64,000 bases of DNA from Salinarimonas sp. (GCF_040111675.1 NZ_CP157794.1:186001-250000); one strand, 5' to 3'; numbered from the stretch's first letter, positions 35,294 through 46,126 are shown. Numbers and translations are program-made. The notes: generated from the sequence alone by a model not told the origin.

Positions 35294-35871
35294 TGGCGCT
35301 CGCGCGCATCGCCGCCATGGGCATGGGCCTCGCCGGCGCTCTCGCGGCCTCGCAGGGGCCGGAATTCGCGCAGCAATACGCCCAGCGCCTCGGCGGCGCC
35401 ATCGACGAGCTCGAGACCGTGGTCGCGCGCTTCGACGAGAGCGCGGCCAAGGCCGGCCTCGCGCGCGAGGAGGCGCTGGCCCGCCTCGCCGAGAACCCGG
35501 AGCGTCTCGTGCGCAGCCAGGGCGAGAGCGCGAGCCTCGCCGCCGCGCGGCTGGAGCGGCTGCGCGCCGACGCGGCGCGGCTCGATGAGGCCGGAGACTT
35601 CGATCGGGTGATCACCCTCATGCGCGTGGCGGATGCGGAGATCGCCCGAAACGCCTACCTCGCCTACAGGCCGGCCGTGCCGGTGACCTCGGAGGGCCTC
35701 CTCGCCGCGGGTCTCGGTTTCGCTCTGCTGTGGCTCCTCACCTTCGGCGCGGCCAAGGGCACGAAGCATGCCGGCCGCAAGGGCGCGGCCATGGTCCGCG
35801 CGCGCCTCGCCAAGCGGCGCGACGCAACGGGAACGGGGCCGTTCAAGACCTGGCGGAGCGAGGACGCCTGA
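35293..35871 (+). CDS. DUF2937 family protein
   Basis: 192 aa. The N-terminal GMGLAGALAASQGPEFAQQYAQRLGGA is the hallmark of DUF2937. A Glu/Ala-rich coiled-coil middle and one transmembrane segment near residues 135-155 (LLAAGLGFALLWLLTFGAA) follow, with a basic tail. Function unknown. Start overlaps the preceding stop (TGATG). Confidence 0.85.
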   Translation: MALARIAAMGMGLAGALAASQGPEFAQQYAQRLGGAIDELETVVARFDESAAKAGLAREEALARLAENPERLVRSQGESASLAAARLERLRADAARLDEAGDFDRVITLMRVADAEIARNAYLAYRPAVPVTSEGLLAAGLGFALLWLLTFGAAKGTKHAGRKGAAMVRARLAKRRDATGTGPFKTWRSEDA

Positions 35872-35878
35872 GCCCGCG

Positions 35879-36211
35879 TCACTGCGCCGGGCCGCCTCCG
35901 AGCTGCACGAAGAAACCGAGACCGTCCGGCCCCGGCAGCGGCGCGAGGCTCTCGACCACGCCCGCCTTCTTCGCCTCGAGCAGCGCCCGCCCCACCGGCT
36001 GGAACGCCGTCTCGCCCGCGCCGGGGATCGGCGCGGCGAGCCGCACGGCGACCGAGCGGGGCTTGCCCGTCCCCGCCGCCGCGACGAGATCCGCCACCGC
36101 GCGCTCCGCCGCGTCGCGGGTCGAGAGGCGCAGGTCGAGCACGGAATCGGCGTCGGCGACGCCGCGGGCGCCCCTCAGCTTGTCGGCGTAGAACGGGTCG
36201 AAATGCGGCAT
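35879..36211 (-). CDS. Hypothetical protein next to leuB
   Basis: 110 aa, immediately after leuB on the same strand (one base between the leuB stop and this start), so likely co-transcribed. N-terminus MPHFDPFYADKLRGARGVAD; no family, signal or membrane segment recognised. It converges with the DUF2937 gene. Confidence 0.6.
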   Translation of the reverse strand: MPHFDPFYADKLRGARGVADADSVLDLRLSTRDAAERAVADLVAAAGTGKPRSVAVRLAAPIPGAGETAFQPVGRALLEAKKAGVVESLAPLPGPDGLGFFVQLGGGPAQ

Positions 36212-36212
36212 G

Positions 36213-37319
36213 TCACATCCGTTCGAGGGCGCTCACGATGGCGTCGCCCATATCGGCGGTGGAGACGGCATTGGCGCCCGGGGCGGCGAGGTCCTTGGTG
36301 CGCACGCCCGACGCCAGCACGTCGGTGATCGCGCCCTCGAGCCGATCCGCCGCCTCGCCGAGGCCGAAGGAATAGCGCAGGCACATGGCGAGCGAGCCGA
36401 TCATGGCGAGCGGGTTGGCGAGGCCGCGGCCCGCGATGTCCGGCGCCGAGCCGTGCACGGGCTCGTAGAGCGCCTTGCGCTTGCCGGTCGCGGGATCCTC
36501 GGCGCCGAGCGACGCCGAGGGCAGCATGCCGAGCGAGCCCGTCAGCATGGCCGCGACGTCGGAGAGGATGTCGCCGAACAGGTTGTCGCAGACGATGACG
36601 TCGTACTGCTTCGGAAAGCGTACGAGCTGCATGGCACAATTGTCGGCGAGCACGTGCTCGAGCTCGACCTCCGGATACTCGGCCTTGTGCACGGCGGTGA
36701 CGACCTGCTTCCAGAGGACGCCGGACTTCATCACGTTGTGCTTCTCGGCCGAGGAGACCTTGTTGCGGCGCTTCTTGGCCAGCTCGAAGGCGACGCGCGC
36801 GATCCGCTCGATCTCGCCCGTCGTGTAGAGCTGGGTGTCGACGGCGCGCTTCTGGCCGTTCTCGAGCGTGACGATCTCCTTCGGCTCGCCGAAATAGACG
36901 CCGCCGGTGAGCTCGCGCACGATCATCAGGTCGAGGCCCTCGACGAGCTCGCGCTTGAGCGCCGAAGCATCGGCGAGCGCCGGGTAGCAGATCGCCGGGC
37001 GCAGGTTGGCGAACAGGCCGAGATCCTTGCGAAGCCGCAGGAGTCCCGCCTCTGGGCGGGCTTCGTAGGGCACGTCCGCCCATTTCGGCCCGCCCACCGC
37101 GCCGAACAGGACGGCGTCCGCGGCCTGGGCGCGCGCCATGGCGTCCTCGGAGATCGCCTTGCCGTGGGCGTCGTAGGCGGCGCCGCCGACGAGGTCGCGC
37201 TCGGTCTCGAAGGAGGCGAGGCCCGCGCGGCCGAACCACGCCACGATCTTCTCGACCTCCGCCATCACCTCGGGGCCGATCCCGTCGCCGGGGAGGAGGA
37301 GGAGCTTGTGCGTGGCCAT
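36213..37319 (-). CDS. leuB: 3-isopropylmalate dehydrogenase
   Basis: 368 aa from ATG 37319 ([18 protein letters not shown]), the family-standard start; a longer frame to 37385 adds an unlikely tail. Oxidative decarboxylation of 3-isopropylmalate in leucine synthesis, NAD and Mg dependent. Signatures: [23 protein letters not shown], and [11 protein letters not shown] with the metal-binding Asp residues, plus [12 protein letters not shown]. Confidence 0.97.
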   Translation of the reverse strand: MATHKLLLLPGDGIGPEVMAEVEKIVAWFGRAGLASFETERDLVGGAAYDAHGKAISEDAMARAQAADAVLFGAVGGPKWADVPYEARPEAGLLRLRKDLGLFANLRPAICYPALADASALKRELVEGLDLMIVRELTGGVYFGEPKEIVTLENGQKRAVDTQLYTTGEIERIARVAFELAKKRRNKVSSAEKHNVMKSGVLWKQVVTAVHKAEYPEVELEHVLADNCAMQLVRFPKQYDVIVCDNLFGDILSDVAAMLTGSLGMLPSASLGAEDPATGKRKALYEPVHGSAPDIAGRGLANPLAMIGSLAMCLRYSFGLGEAADRLEGAITDVLASGVRTKDLAAPGANAVSTADMGDAIVSALERM

Positions 37320-37416
37320 GGCGTGTCGATCCGGTTCGTTCGTTGCGTTGGGGAGCCTTGTGACGAAACGCGCGGCCGGGGGCAAGGGGGGAGACGGGTG
37401 GCGCCGCCCGCGCCCT

Positions 37417-38040
37417 TCAGGTCAGCGGCTGCGCCACGTGCTGGGCATAGGCCGGCCGGGCGAGGAGGCCCTCGTACCAGGCGCGGAGGTAGGGCAGGTC
37501 GGGCCGCTCGATCTCCGGCATCGCGTACCAGCGGTGGACGTAGCACCCGAGCGGGATGTCGGCGAGGGTGAAGCGGCCGGCTTCCAGGTGCTCGCGGCCG
37601 GTCAGATGCGCGTCGAGAAGCCGCCAGCAGCTCTCGGACGCGGCGCGGGAGCGCTCGATCGCATCCGGGTCGCGCTTCTCGGGTGGCGTGCGCACGAGAC
37701 CCCAGAACATCCCGTGCATCGCGCCGCCGACGGTCGAGAGCGTCCAGTCCATCCAGCGCTCGATGCGGCCGCGATCGGCCGGATCCTCGGGGTAGAGGCC
37801 GTGCGCCGCCGTCTTCAGGGCGAGATAGCGCAGGATCGCGTTGGATTCCCACAGCACGACCTCGCCGTCGACCAGGGTCGGGACCCTGCCGTTCGGGTTG
37901 AGCGTGCGGTAGGCCGGCGTGTCGACGACCCCGAAGGCGCCGCCGGCGTCGATGCGCCGGTAGGGCAGGGCGAGCTCCTCGAGCAGCCAGATCACCTTCT
38001 GCACGTTGACCGAGTTCGTGCGTCCCCAAAGCTCCATCAT
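37417..38040 (-). CDS. Glutathione S-transferase family protein
   Basis: 207 aa (an ATG at 38037 is equally possible). N-terminal thioredoxin-fold with [19 protein letters not shown], the GSH-binding cis-Pro in RVPTLVDGE, and [10 protein letters not shown]. The helical C-domain includes [16 protein letters not shown]. Resembles the Ser/Thr-type class used in conjugation or isomerisation; substrate unknown. GAGGAGGG precedes the start. Confidence 0.88.
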   Translation of the reverse strand: MMELWGRTNSVNVQKVIWLLEELALPYRRIDAGGAFGVVDTPAYRTLNPNGRVPTLVDGEVVLWESNAILRYLALKTAAHGLYPEDPADRGRIERWMDWTLSTVGGAMHGMFWGLVRTPPEKRDPDAIERSRAASESCWRLLDAHLTGREHLEAGRFTLADIPLGCYVHRWYAMPEIERPDLPYLRAWYEGLLARPAYAQHVAQPLT

Positions 38041-38136
38041 GGCCGGCCCTCCTCGTCGCGCCCGTCTCTCCCGCGCACTATCGGGGCAAGCGCGCCCCGC
38101 GTCGAGGCGCGGCGCGCGCCGTCCGCCGGATGCGCG

Positions 38137-39570
38137 TCAGCGCACCAGGATGTTCCGGAACTGCCAGGGATCGCTCGTGTCGATGTCCTCGGGGAAGAGG
38201 CCCGGGCGGCCGTCGAGCGGCGTCCAGTCGGTGTAGACGCCGACCACGGGGCCGAGATAGGGCGTCTGCACCTCGAGGCAGCGCCTGTAGTCCATCTCGT
38301 CCGCCTCGACGATGCCGGCGTTCGGGTTCTCCAGCGCCCAGACCATGCCGGCGAGGACCGCCGAGGAGACCTGCAGGCCCGTCGCGTTCTGGTAGGGCGC
38401 GATCCGGCGCGTCTCCTCGATGGAGAGCTGCGAGCCGTACCAATAGGCGTTCTTGCCGTGGCCGAAGAGCAGCACGCCGAGCTCGTCGATCCCGTCGACG
38501 ATCTCGTGCTCGTCGAGGATGTGGAACGTCTCCTGCGCCACGCCGCCCGCGCCGAACATCTCGTGCAGCGACAGCACCGCGTCGTTGGCGGGGTGGTAGG
38601 CGTAATGGCAGGTCGGGCGGTAGACGACCTCGTCGCCCTCACGCACGGTGAAATAGTCCGCGATCGAGATCGACTCGTTGTGCGTGACGAGGAAGCCGTA
38701 CTGGGCCTGCGCGGTCGGCGTCCAGGAGCGCACGCGGGTGTTCGCGCCGGGCTGGAGCAGGAAGATCGCCGCGCCGCAGCCGCTCGTATGCGTGCGGGCG
38801 TTGTCCGGCGTCCAGGTCTCGTGCGTGCCCCAGCCGAGCTCGGAGGGCTGCAGCCCCTCGGAGACGAAACCCTCGACCGACCAGGTGTTGATGAACACGC
38901 CCTGCGGCTTCGGGTTGCGCGCGCGCTGGGTGTCTCGCTCGGCGATGTGGACGCCCTTGACGCCGACGCGGCGCATCAGGTCGCCCCATTCGGCGCGGCT
39001 GGTCGGCTCGGCGAAGTCGAGGCCGAGATCGGTGGCGACGTTGACGAGCCCCTGCTTGACGAACCAGGACACCATGCCCGGATTGGCGCCGCAGCAGGAC
39101 ACGGCGGTCGTGCCGCCCGGCCGCTCGCGGCGCTCGGCCAGGATCGTCTCGCGCAGCGCGTAGTTCGTGCGCGCCTCCGGCCCGGCGCTCTTGTCGAAGT
39201 AGAAGCCCTTCCACGGCTCGACGACGGTGTCGATGTAGAGCACGCCGAGCTCGCGGCACAGCCGCATCAGGTCCCGCGAGGAGGTGTCGACCGACAGGTT
39301 CACGCAGAAGCCCTGGCCCTCGCCCTTGGTGAGCAGCGGGGTGAGCAGCTCGCGATAGTTCTCGCGCGTGACCGACTCGTGCACGAAGGCGATGCCGCGA
39401 TCGTCGAGCATGGCCCGGTCGGCGTCGTTCGGGTCGACGACCGTGAAACGGTCCTTGTCGAACGTGAAGTGACGCTCGATCAGGGGCAGGGCGCCCTTGC
39501 CGATCGAGCCGAAGCCGATCATCACGATCGGGCCGGTGATCTCGCCATGCACGGGCCAGACGGCAGTCAT
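38137..39570 (-). CDS. hss: Homospermidine synthase
   Basis: 477 aa. Rossmann-type N-terminus IVMIGFGSIGKGALPLI, middle SVDTSSRDLMRLCRELGVLYIDT, and TTAVSCCGANPGMVSWFVKQGL. Converts two putrescines, or putrescine plus spermidine, to homospermidine in an NAD-dependent reaction; typical of Rhizobiales polyamine metabolism. Complete length. No other polyamine gene lies beside it. Confidence 0.93.
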   Translation of the reverse strand: MTAVWPVHGEITGPIVMIGFGSIGKGALPLIERHFTFDKDRFTVVDPNDADRAMLDDRGIAFVHESVTRENYRELLTPLLTKGEGQGFCVNLSVDTSSRDLMRLCRELGVLYIDTVVEPWKGFYFDKSAGPEARTNYALRETILAERRERPGGTTAVSCCGANPGMVSWFVKQGLVNVATDLGLDFAEPTSRAEWGDLMRRVGVKGVHIAERDTQRARNPKPQGVFINTWSVEGFVSEGLQPSELGWGTHETWTPDNARTHTSGCGAAIFLLQPGANTRVRSWTPTAQAQYGFLVTHNESISIADYFTVREGDEVVYRPTCHYAYHPANDAVLSLHEMFGAGGVAQETFHILDEHEIVDGIDELGVLLFGHGKNAYWYGSQLSIEETRRIAPYQNATGLQVSSAVLAGMVWALENPNAGIVEADEMDYRRCLEVQTPYLGPVVGVYTDWTPLDGRPGLFPEDIDTSDPWQFRNILVR

Positions 39571-39731
39571 CGCGCGCTGTCTCCTTCGGGGTGCGGGGAC
39601 AAGCCTCCGCGGGAACGGGAGCGCGCACCTTTAGTTCGTGCGCCGCCCGCGTCAACGGTGGAGGGCGTCGCGGGGGAGGAAAGTGGCGGAGCGATTAGGC
39701 GCGGCCGCTCCCGGCCGCGCCCCACTGACCC

Positions 39732-40505
39732 TCACATCACCACCACCCGCGTGCCGATCCCGACCCGCCCGTACAGGTCGATCACGTCGTCGTTCATCAT
39801 CCGGATGCAGCCCGAGGACATGGCGCGGCCGATGGAGCTCGGGTCGTTGGTGCCGTGGATGCGGTAGAGCGTGCCGCCGAGATAGAGCGCGCGGGCGCCG
39901 AGCGGGTTCGCCGGGCCGCCGGGCATGAAGGCCGGCAGCTCGGGCTGGCGCCGGCGCATGGCCGCGGGCGGGCGCCAGTCCGGCCACTCCGCCTTGCGGG
40001 TGATCCGCTCCGTGCCGCGCCATTCGAAGCCCTCGCGGCCGACGCCGACCCCGTAGCGCAGGGCCGTGCCGCCCTCCTGGACCAGGTAGAGGAATTTCCG
40101 GCCCGTATCGACCACGACGGTGCCCGGCCGGTGCGGGCCGTCGTAGGGCACGGTCCGGCGGCGGAAGACGTCGGCGACGGCGCCGCCGCCGGGCGTCACC
40201 GCCGCGACCTGCGGCCGCGCCTGCGGCTGCGGCGCGGCCTGGCGGCGCTGGACCGGCGGCGCGGCGCGGGTCGGCGCCGCCGCGGCGGGCGGCGGGGCGG
40301 CGTAGCGGGCTGCGGCCTGGCGACCCGGCGTCGGGTCGCGGCCGGTGAGCAGCAGCTCGATGAAGCCGCCGCCGAGATCGGCGGTGACGATCGGCTGCTC
40401 CTGCCCCTGGCCCCGGGCGCGGGCGTCGGGCGCGGTCGCGACGGCGAGCGCCGCGGCGGCGGCGATGGCGGCTAGGCGGCGCAGGCGCGCCCGGATCGTG
40501 GACAT
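39732..40505 (-). CDS. L,D-transpeptidase (YkuD domain), secreted
   Basis: 257 aa from ATG 40505, which follows GGAGGGAG at good distance; the longer frame is unsupported. A signal peptide (RARLRRLAAIAAAAALAVATAPDARA) and a Pro/Ala/Gln-rich linker precede the YkuD domain. Catalytic Cys233 in SSGCIRMMN with RIHGTND upstream. Acts in the periplasm, making 3-3 peptidoglycan cross-links or linking Braun-type lipoprotein. Confidence 0.92.
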   Translation of the reverse strand: MSTIRARLRRLAAIAAAAALAVATAPDARARGQGQEQPIVTADLGGGFIELLLTGRDPTPGRQAAARYAAPPPAAAAPTRAAPPVQRRQAAPQPQARPQVAAVTPGGGAVADVFRRRTVPYDGPHRPGTVVVDTGRKFLYLVQEGGTALRYGVGVGREGFEWRGTERITRKAEWPDWRPPAAMRRRQPELPAFMPGGPANPLGARALYLGGTLYRIHGTNDPSSIGRAMSSGCIRMMNDDVIDLYGRVGIGTRVVVM

Positions 40506-40770
40506 GGTGTCTCCCTCCTCTCCCCGAGGCGCGGACCGGCCGGAACGGGCCGCCCGCGCGTCGCCGCAACGGAACGGGAGGAGGTCTTGCCGGGACGTGG
40601 ACGCGCCCCGACGACCTGCGCTTAACCTTAAGCGCGCGTGGGCATTCATCGTAAACGGCGTGCCCGGACGGCGGCCGATCGCGGCGTCGTCGCCCCCGTT
40701 CACGCAATCCTAAAGTTTTTCGAAGCAGGCTTCAGGGAGATCGTCCTCTCCGCAGAAGCGCCCGTCACCG

Positions 40771-41544
40771 ATGACCCTGCCCCAGAAGCGATACCGCATC
40801 GAGGAAACCCTGCGCCGTGACCCGATCACGCTGCCGCGACCCCTGAACGGTCACGCCGGCCCGCCGCCGGCGCCGGCCGGAGAGGCGGGGGCGCCGGGCG
40901 GCGATCCGCGCATCGACGAGATCCTCGCGGCCGTGCAGGAGCTGCGACACTTCCTCGATCCGTCCCACCGGCTCGCGTCCGACGTGATCGAGGCCTATCG
41001 CAAGGAGATTTCCGAGGTCTACGCGCTGCGCCAGGAGATCGACGCCATGAAGGCGGCGATCACGCAGACCAAGCGCGAGATCGCCTCGCTCTACAAGTCC
41101 GAGGAGGAGGGCAAGGGCATGCGCCGCGTCGCGGGCGAGCTCGACGCCGTGGTCTCCGCCACCGAGGCGGCGACGGGCTCGATCCTGTCCGGCCTCGAGG
41201 ACATCGAGTCCTACGCCAACATGCTGCGCGCGTCGGGCGGCAGCGGCGCCGGCGACGAGATCGGCGCGATCCTCGATCGCGTGATCTCGATGTACGAGGC
41301 CTGCAACTTCCAGGACCTGACCGGGCAGCGCATCACCAAGATCGTCAACGTGCTGAAGTTCGTCGAGGAGCGCCTCGACAAGATGATCGACGTCTGGGGC
41401 GGGCTCGACGCCTTCCAGGAGCTGATCCAGCACGAGGCCATCGCGCCGGCGCTCGACGAGGAAAAGGCGCTCCTCAACGGGCCGAAGCTCGAGGAGGACC
41501 ACGGCCACGTCTCGCAGGACGACATCGACTCGCTGTTCGACTGA
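40771..41544 (+). CDS. cheZ: CheZ-like chemotaxis protein phosphatase
   Basis: 257 aa. The catalytic helix is FQDLTGQRITKIVNVLKFVEERL; Asp182 and Gln186 correspond to E. coli Asp143 and Gln147, the residues that dephosphorylate CheY-P. The C-terminal SQDDIDSLFD is the CheY-binding peptide. An Ala/Pro/Gly-rich N-terminal tail precedes a long coiled coil. No other chemotaxis gene is in the window, so it is an orphan gene. Confidence 0.92.
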   Translation: MTLPQKRYRIEETLRRDPITLPRPLNGHAGPPPAPAGEAGAPGGDPRIDEILAAVQELRHFLDPSHRLASDVIEAYRKEISEVYALRQEIDAMKAAITQTKREIASLYKSEEEGKGMRRVAGELDAVVSATEAATGSILSGLEDIESYANMLRASGGSGAGDEIGAILDRVISMYEACNFQDLTGQRITKIVNVLKFVEERLDKMIDVWGGLDAFQELIQHEAIAPALDEEKALLNGPKLEEDHGHVSQDDIDSLFD

Positions 41545-41674
41545 CGGGTCGCGGCCGGCGGGGCCCGGCCCGGAACTTGCGCAATTCGACGCGAATGCCA
41601 CGCGTTCGGCGCGTGGCGGGACGCGACCGCTCGAAAACGACACGGCCGCGCCCCTGCGACGAGGAGAGCCGGCC

Positions 41675-42757
41675 ATGCCCGACCACGCCCTGTCCCGTTC
41701 CGGAACGCCCGCCGCCGCCGCGCCCCGGGTCGGCTGGGTCGACGCGGCCAAGGGCGTGTGCATCGTCCTCGTGGTGATGATGCACGCGACGCTCGGCGTC
41801 GGCGAGGCGATGGGAGGCGAGGGCTTCATGCACTCCGTCGTGGCCTTCGCCGCGCCGTTCCGCATGCCGGACTTCTTCCTGATCTCGGGGCTGTTCCTCG
41901 CCCGCGTGATCGATCGCGACTGGCGCACCTACGGCGACAAGCGCATCCTGCATTTCGTCTATTTCTATCTGCTGTGGCTCGTCGTCCAGTCGGTGGTGAA
42001 GGTCGGCTCGGTCTCGGGCGGATCGCTCGCCGGCTTCGTCGAGCATCTGGTCGTCTCGCTGGTCGAGCCCTTCTCGACGCTCTGGTTCGTCTACATGCTG
42101 GCGATCTTCTCGATCGTGGCGAAGCTCGTGCGGCGGGTGAACCCGGTCGTGCTGCTGGCGATCGCGGCGGCGCTCGAGATCGCGCCGATCCATACCGGCT
42201 CGCTGCTCGTCGACGAGTTCTGCGCCCGCTTCGTCTATTTCGTCGCCGGATGGCGCCTCGCGCCCGCGATCTTCCGCCTCGCCGCGGCGGGGCAGGCGAG
42301 GCCCGCGGCGGCGCTCGCCTGTCTCGCGGCCTGGGCCGCCGTCAACGGCGCCCTCGCGCTCGCCACGGTCGAGGTCTCCGGCGCGACGACGACGCTCGCC
42401 GCTCTGCCGGTCGTGAGCCTCGCGCTGGGGGCCGCGGGCGCCGCGGCGATCGTGGTGGTCTCGGCCCTCCTCGCACGCACGCCCGCGGCCGCGCCGTTCA
42501 CCTATGCGGGGCGGCACTCGATCGCGGTCTATCTCGCCTTCTTCTTCCCCATGGCGGCGACGCGCGAAATCCTGATCCGGACCGGGATCGTCGAGGACGT
42601 CGGCCTCGTCTCGCTCGTCGTGACCCTCGTCGCCGTGATCGCGCCGCTCGTGCTCGAGCGGATCGTGCGCCGCACCCCGCTCTCCTTCCTCTTCGAGCGG
42701 CCGGCCTTCGCCCGGCTGACGCCACGTCCGCGCGCCGTCGTCCAGCCGGCCGAGTGA
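41675..42757 (+). CDS. Acyltransferase 3 family membrane protein
   Basis: 360 aa, about ten transmembrane helices. The family signature GWVDAAKGVCIVLVVMMHA at the N-terminus carries the conserved His, and FRMPDFFLISGLFLAR follows. Such proteins (OafA/YrhL type) acylate sugars or other envelope molecules across the inner membrane. GAGGAGAG precedes the start. Target unknown. Confidence 0.9.
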   Translation: MPDHALSRSGTPAAAAPRVGWVDAAKGVCIVLVVMMHATLGVGEAMGGEGFMHSVVAFAAPFRMPDFFLISGLFLARVIDRDWRTYGDKRILHFVYFYLLWLVVQSVVKVGSVSGGSLAGFVEHLVVSLVEPFSTLWFVYMLAIFSIVAKLVRRVNPVVLLAIAAALEIAPIHTGSLLVDEFCARFVYFVAGWRLAPAIFRLAAAGQARPAAALACLAAWAAVNGALALATVEVSGATTTLAALPVVSLALGAAGAAAIVVVSALLARTPAAAPFTYAGRHSIAVYLAFFFPMAATREILIRTGIVEDVGLVSLVVTLVAVIAPLVLERIVRRTPLSFLFERPAFARLTPRPRAVVQPAE

Positions 42758-43034
42758 CGGGAGGGCCGTCGCCCGCGACCTTGCGCCTGCGCCGACCTCG
42801 GCTTGCGCCTCGCGTCTCCTGTGCATCGCGGACGCCGCGGGCGCGCCGCGCTTGAAACGCCGGGCCGAACGCGCCACCTTATCGAATGTGCGAAGCGGGC
42901 GCGCTCACCCATCAGGCGCCCGCCACGCATGTCCCGCGCGTCGATCGAGACGGGAGCGCGGGGCGGGACCGCTCGCGGCGGCCTGCTTCTCGCGAGAGGC
43001 GCGCCGGGGCGCAAAGGGAAGAGGATCACCCTTC

Positions 43035-45458
43035 ATGACTCAATCCAAGACGCGGCAGCCCGTCGTTCCGGGGTCCGAGGGCACCTATCCGGTGCTGCCT
43101 CTGCGCGACATCGTCGTCTTCCCGCACATGATCGTGCCGCTCTTCGTCGGCCGCGAGAAGTCGATCCGCGCCCTCGAGGAGGTCGTCAAGACCGACCGGC
43201 ACATCCTGCTCGCGACCCAGAAGAACGCCGCCGACGACGATCCGGCGGCCGACGCGATCTACGAGGTCGGCACGCTCGCCAACGTGCTCCAGCTGCTCAA
43301 GCTGCCCGACGGCACCGTCAAGGTGCTGGTCGAGGGCGCGGGCCGGGCGAAGGTGACGGACTACGTCCGCACCGACGAGTATTACGAGGCGCAGGCCAAG
43401 GTGCTGGCCGACGAGCTCGGCGACCGAATCGAGGCGCAGGCGCTCGCCCGCTCGGTGGTCGGCGAGTTCGAGAACTACGTGAAGCTCAACAAGAAGGTCT
43501 CCCCCGAGATCGTCGCCGCGGTGACGCAGATCGAGGAGCCCGCCAAGCTCGCCGACACGGTGGCCTCGCACCTGGCGGTGAAGATCTCCGACAAGCAGGA
43601 GCTGCTGGAGACCCCGACCGTCGCCCAGCGCCTCGAGCGCGTGCTCGGGCTGATGGAGAGCGAGATCTCCGTGCTCCAGGTGGAGAAGCGCATCCGCACG
43701 CGGGTGAAGCGTCAGATGGAGAAGACGCAGCGCGAGTACTACCTGAACGAGCAGATGAAGGCGATCCAGAAGGAGCTCGGCGACGAGGACGGCCGGGACG
43801 AGATCGCCGAGATCGAGCAGAAGATCGAGAAGACGAAGCTCTCGAAGGAGGCCCGCGACAAGGCCACCGCCGAGGTCAAGAAGCTGCGCCAGATGTCGCC
43901 CATGTCCGCGGAGGCGACGGTGGTGCGCAACTATCTCGACTGGATGCTCTCGATCCCGTGGAACAAGAAGTCCAAGGTCAAGAAGGACCTCCCCGGGGCG
44001 CAGGCGATCCTCGACGCGGACCATTTCGGCCTCGACAAGGTCAAGGAGCGGATCGTCGAGTACCTCGCCGTGCAGCAGCGGGCGAACAAGCTCACCGGGC
44101 CGATCCTGTGCCTCGTCGGCCCGCCCGGCGTCGGCAAGACCTCGCTCGGCAAGTCGATCGCGCGCGCCACGGGCCGCGAGTTCGTGCGCATGTCGCTGGG
44201 CGGCGTGCGTGACGAGGCGGAGATCCGCGGCCATCGGCGGACCTACATCGGCTCGATGCCCGGCAAGATCATCCAGTCGATGCGCAAGGCCAAGACCTCG
44301 AACCCGCTCATCCTGCTCGACGAGATCGACAAGATGGGCCAGGACTTCCGCGGCGATCCGTCGGCGGCGCTCCTGGAGGTGCTCGACCCGGAGCAGAACA
44401 ACACCTTCAACGACCATTATCTCGAGGTGGACTACGACCTCTCGAACGTGATGTTCGTCACGACGGCGAACACGCTCAACATCCCGGCGCCGCTCCTCGA
44501 CCGCATGGAGACGATCCGCATCGCCGGCTACACCGAGGACGAGAAGGCCGAGATCGCGCGTCGGCACCTGATCCCGAACGCGGTCAAGAAGCACGGCCTG
44601 AAGTCCGAGGAATGGGCCATCGACGATGCGGGCCTGCTGCTCCTCGTGCGCCGCTACACCCGCGAGGCGGGCGTGCGCAATCTCGAGCGCGAGATCTCCA
44701 ACCTCGTCCGCAAGGCGGTGAAGGAGATCCTCATGACCGAGACGGATCGGGTGGTCGTCACCGAGCAGAACCTCTCCGACTATCTCGGCGCGCCGAAGTA
44801 CCGCTTCGGCGAGGCGGAAGCGGAGGACATGGTCGGCGTCGTCACGGGCCTGGCCTGGACCGAGGTCGGGGGCGAGCTGCTCACGATCGAGGGCGTCATG
44901 ATGCCCGGCAAGGGCAAGATGACGGTCACGGGCAACCTGCGCGACGTGATGAAGGAATCGATCTCGGCGGCGGCGTCCTACGTGCGCTCGCGGGCGGTCG
45001 ATTTCGGTCTCGAGCCGCCGCTCTTCGACCGCAAGGACATCCACGTCCACGTGCCCGAAGGCGCCACGCCGAAGGACGGCCCGTCCGCCGGCATCGCCAT
45101 GGCGACCGCCATCGTCTCGATCATGACGGGCATCCCCGTGCGCAAGGACATCGCCATGACCGGCGAGGTGACGCTGCGCGGGCGGGTGCTGCCCATCGGC
45201 GGCCTGAAGGAGAAGCTGCTCGCGGCGCTCCGCGGCGGGCTCAAGACGGTGCTGATTCCCGAGGAGAACGTGAAGGACCTGGCCGACGTGCCGGACAACC
45301 TGAAGTCCGGCCTCGAGATCGTCCCGGTGTCCCGCATGGAGCAGGTCCTGAAGCACGCGCTCGTGCGCGGGCCCGAGCCGATCGAGTGGGACGAATCGAC
45401 GGTTCCCGCTCCCGCGCGCTCCACGGAAGAGGAGCAGCCCGGCTTCGTCGCTCATTGA
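43035..45458 (+). CDS. lon: ATP-dependent Lon protease
   Basis: 807 aa from ATG 43035 ([16 protein letters not shown]), with GAGGATC before it; the frame is open further up without meaning. LonA architecture: substrate-binding N-domain, AAA module with Walker [10 protein letters not shown] (Lys368), and protease domain with catalytic Ser684 in DGPSAG and Lys727, 43 residues later as in E. coli. Degrades misfolded and regulatory proteins. Ends in a strong terminator at 45498. Confidence 0.98.
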   Translation: MTQSKTRQPVVPGSEGTYPVLPLRDIVVFPHMIVPLFVGREKSIRALEEVVKTDRHILLATQKNAADDDPAADAIYEVGTLANVLQLLKLPDGTVKVLVEGAGRAKVTDYVRTDEYYEAQAKVLADELGDRIEAQALARSVVGEFENYVKLNKKVSPEIVAAVTQIEEPAKLADTVASHLAVKISDKQELLETPTVAQRLERVLGLMESEISVLQVEKRIRTRVKRQMEKTQREYYLNEQMKAIQKELGDEDGRDEIAEIEQKIEKTKLSKEARDKATAEVKKLRQMSPMSAEATVVRNYLDWMLSIPWNKKSKVKKDLPGAQAILDADHFGLDKVKERIVEYLAVQQRANKLTGPILCLVGPPGVGKTSLGKSIARATGREFVRMSLGGVRDEAEIRGHRRTYIGSMPGKIIQSMRKAKTSNPLILLDEIDKMGQDFRGDPSAALLEVLDPEQNNTFNDHYLEVDYDLSNVMFVTTANTLNIPAPLLDRMETIRIAGYTEDEKAEIARRHLIPNAVKKHGLKSEEWAIDDAGLLLLVRRYTREAGVRNLEREISNLVRKAVKEILMTETDRVVVTEQNLSDYLGAPKYRFGEAEAEDMVGVVTGLAWTEVGGELLTIEGVMMPGKGKMTVTGNLRDVMKESISAAASYVRSRAVDFGLEPPLFDRKDIHVHVPEGATPKDGPSAGIAMATAIVSIMTGIPVRKDIAMTGEVTLRGRVLPIGGLKEKLLAALRGGLKTVLIPEENVKDLADVPDNLKSGLEIVPVSRMEQVLKHALVRGPEPIEWDESTVPAPARSTEEEQPGFVAH

Positions 45459-45497
45459 GGGCGGGGCCGTCGCGACGGCCCCTCTCGACCTCTCCAG

Positions 45498-45529
45498 AGG
45501 CCTCCGGACCCCGTTCGGAGGCCTTTTTT
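45498..45529 (+). terminator. Rho-independent terminator of lon
   Basis: Perfect stem AGGCCTCCG / CGGAGGCCT with a 9-base loop, followed directly by a T6 run at 45524-45529. Confidence 0.93.
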
Positions 45530-45666
45530 CCGGCCCGAGAGGGGCTATCCACAACGAAATCGCGCTTTTCGCGCTTGCGACGCTCTCGCTTTCCGCTAAA
45601 CGGGGAAGGACCAAACGACGGCGGAGCAAGGGTTTGCGCGCCGATCAAGCTCTGGAGGAGGTTGCG

Positions 45667-45942
45667 ATGAACAAAGGCGAGCTCGTCAGCGCCGTGGCCG
45701 AGAAGACCGGCCTCAGCAAGGCTCAGGCCGGCGAGGCCCTCGACGCCGCACTGGAGTCGATCCAGGAGACGCTGAAGAAGGGCGAGGAAGTGAAGATCGT
45801 CGGCTTTGGCACCTTCACCGTCGCCGACCGCCCCGCGGGCGAGGCGCGCAACCCGCGCACCGGCGAGAAGGTGCAGGTCCCCGCGTCCAAGACCCCGAAG
45901 TTCAAGGCCGGCGCCGGCCTCAAGGACGCGGTCAACGGCTGA
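45667..45942 (+). CDS. hupB: HU family DNA-binding protein
   Basis: 91 aa. The HU/IHF signature [36 protein letters not shown] is split here by the conserved Pro at the tip of the beta arm. N-terminus [21 protein letters not shown]. Strong GGAGGAGG site before the ATG. Bends and packages DNA; abundant nucleoid protein. It has its own terminator downstream. Confidence 0.97.
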   Translation: MNKGELVSAVAEKTGLSKAQAGEALDAALESIQETLKKGEEVKIVGFGTFTVADRPAGEARNPRTGEKVQVPASKTPKFKAGAGLKDAVNG

Positions 45943-45964
45943 TCGTCGTTCCGCTCGGGACGTG

Positions 45965-46005
45965 CGAAGCCGTCGGCGCGCTTGCGCCGGCGGCTTCGCG
46001 TTTTT
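45965..46005 (+). terminator. Rho-independent terminator of hupB
   Basis: Long GC stem CGAAGCCG-T-CGGCGC / GCGCCG-G-CGGCTTCG (one mismatch) with a 4-base loop, then CG and a T5 run at 46001-46005. Confidence 0.9.
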
Positions 46006-46050
46006 ATGTAGGTTTCGTTCGGCGCGGGCGCGCGACGCCTCGCCGGGCAC

Positions 46051-46126
46051 GGGCGGTTAGCTCAGCTGGTAGAGCATCTCGTTTACACCGAGAGGGTCGG
46101 CGGTTCGAGCCCGTCACCGCCCACCA
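46051..46126 (+). tRNA. tRNA-Val(TAC)
   Basis: 76 nt. Acceptor GGGCGGT/ACCGCCC, D-arm TAGCTCAGCTGGTAGAGC, anticodon stem TCTCG/CGAGA with loop TTTACAC, anticodon TAC, T-loop GGTTCGAGCCC, encoded CCA. Confidence 0.95.

Noticed and set aside
42851..42882. Heat-shock sigma-32 promoter upstream of lon
   Set aside because: A CTTGAA and a CCTTAT are present, but separated by 20 bases, longer than the usual spacing for RpoH promoters in this group.
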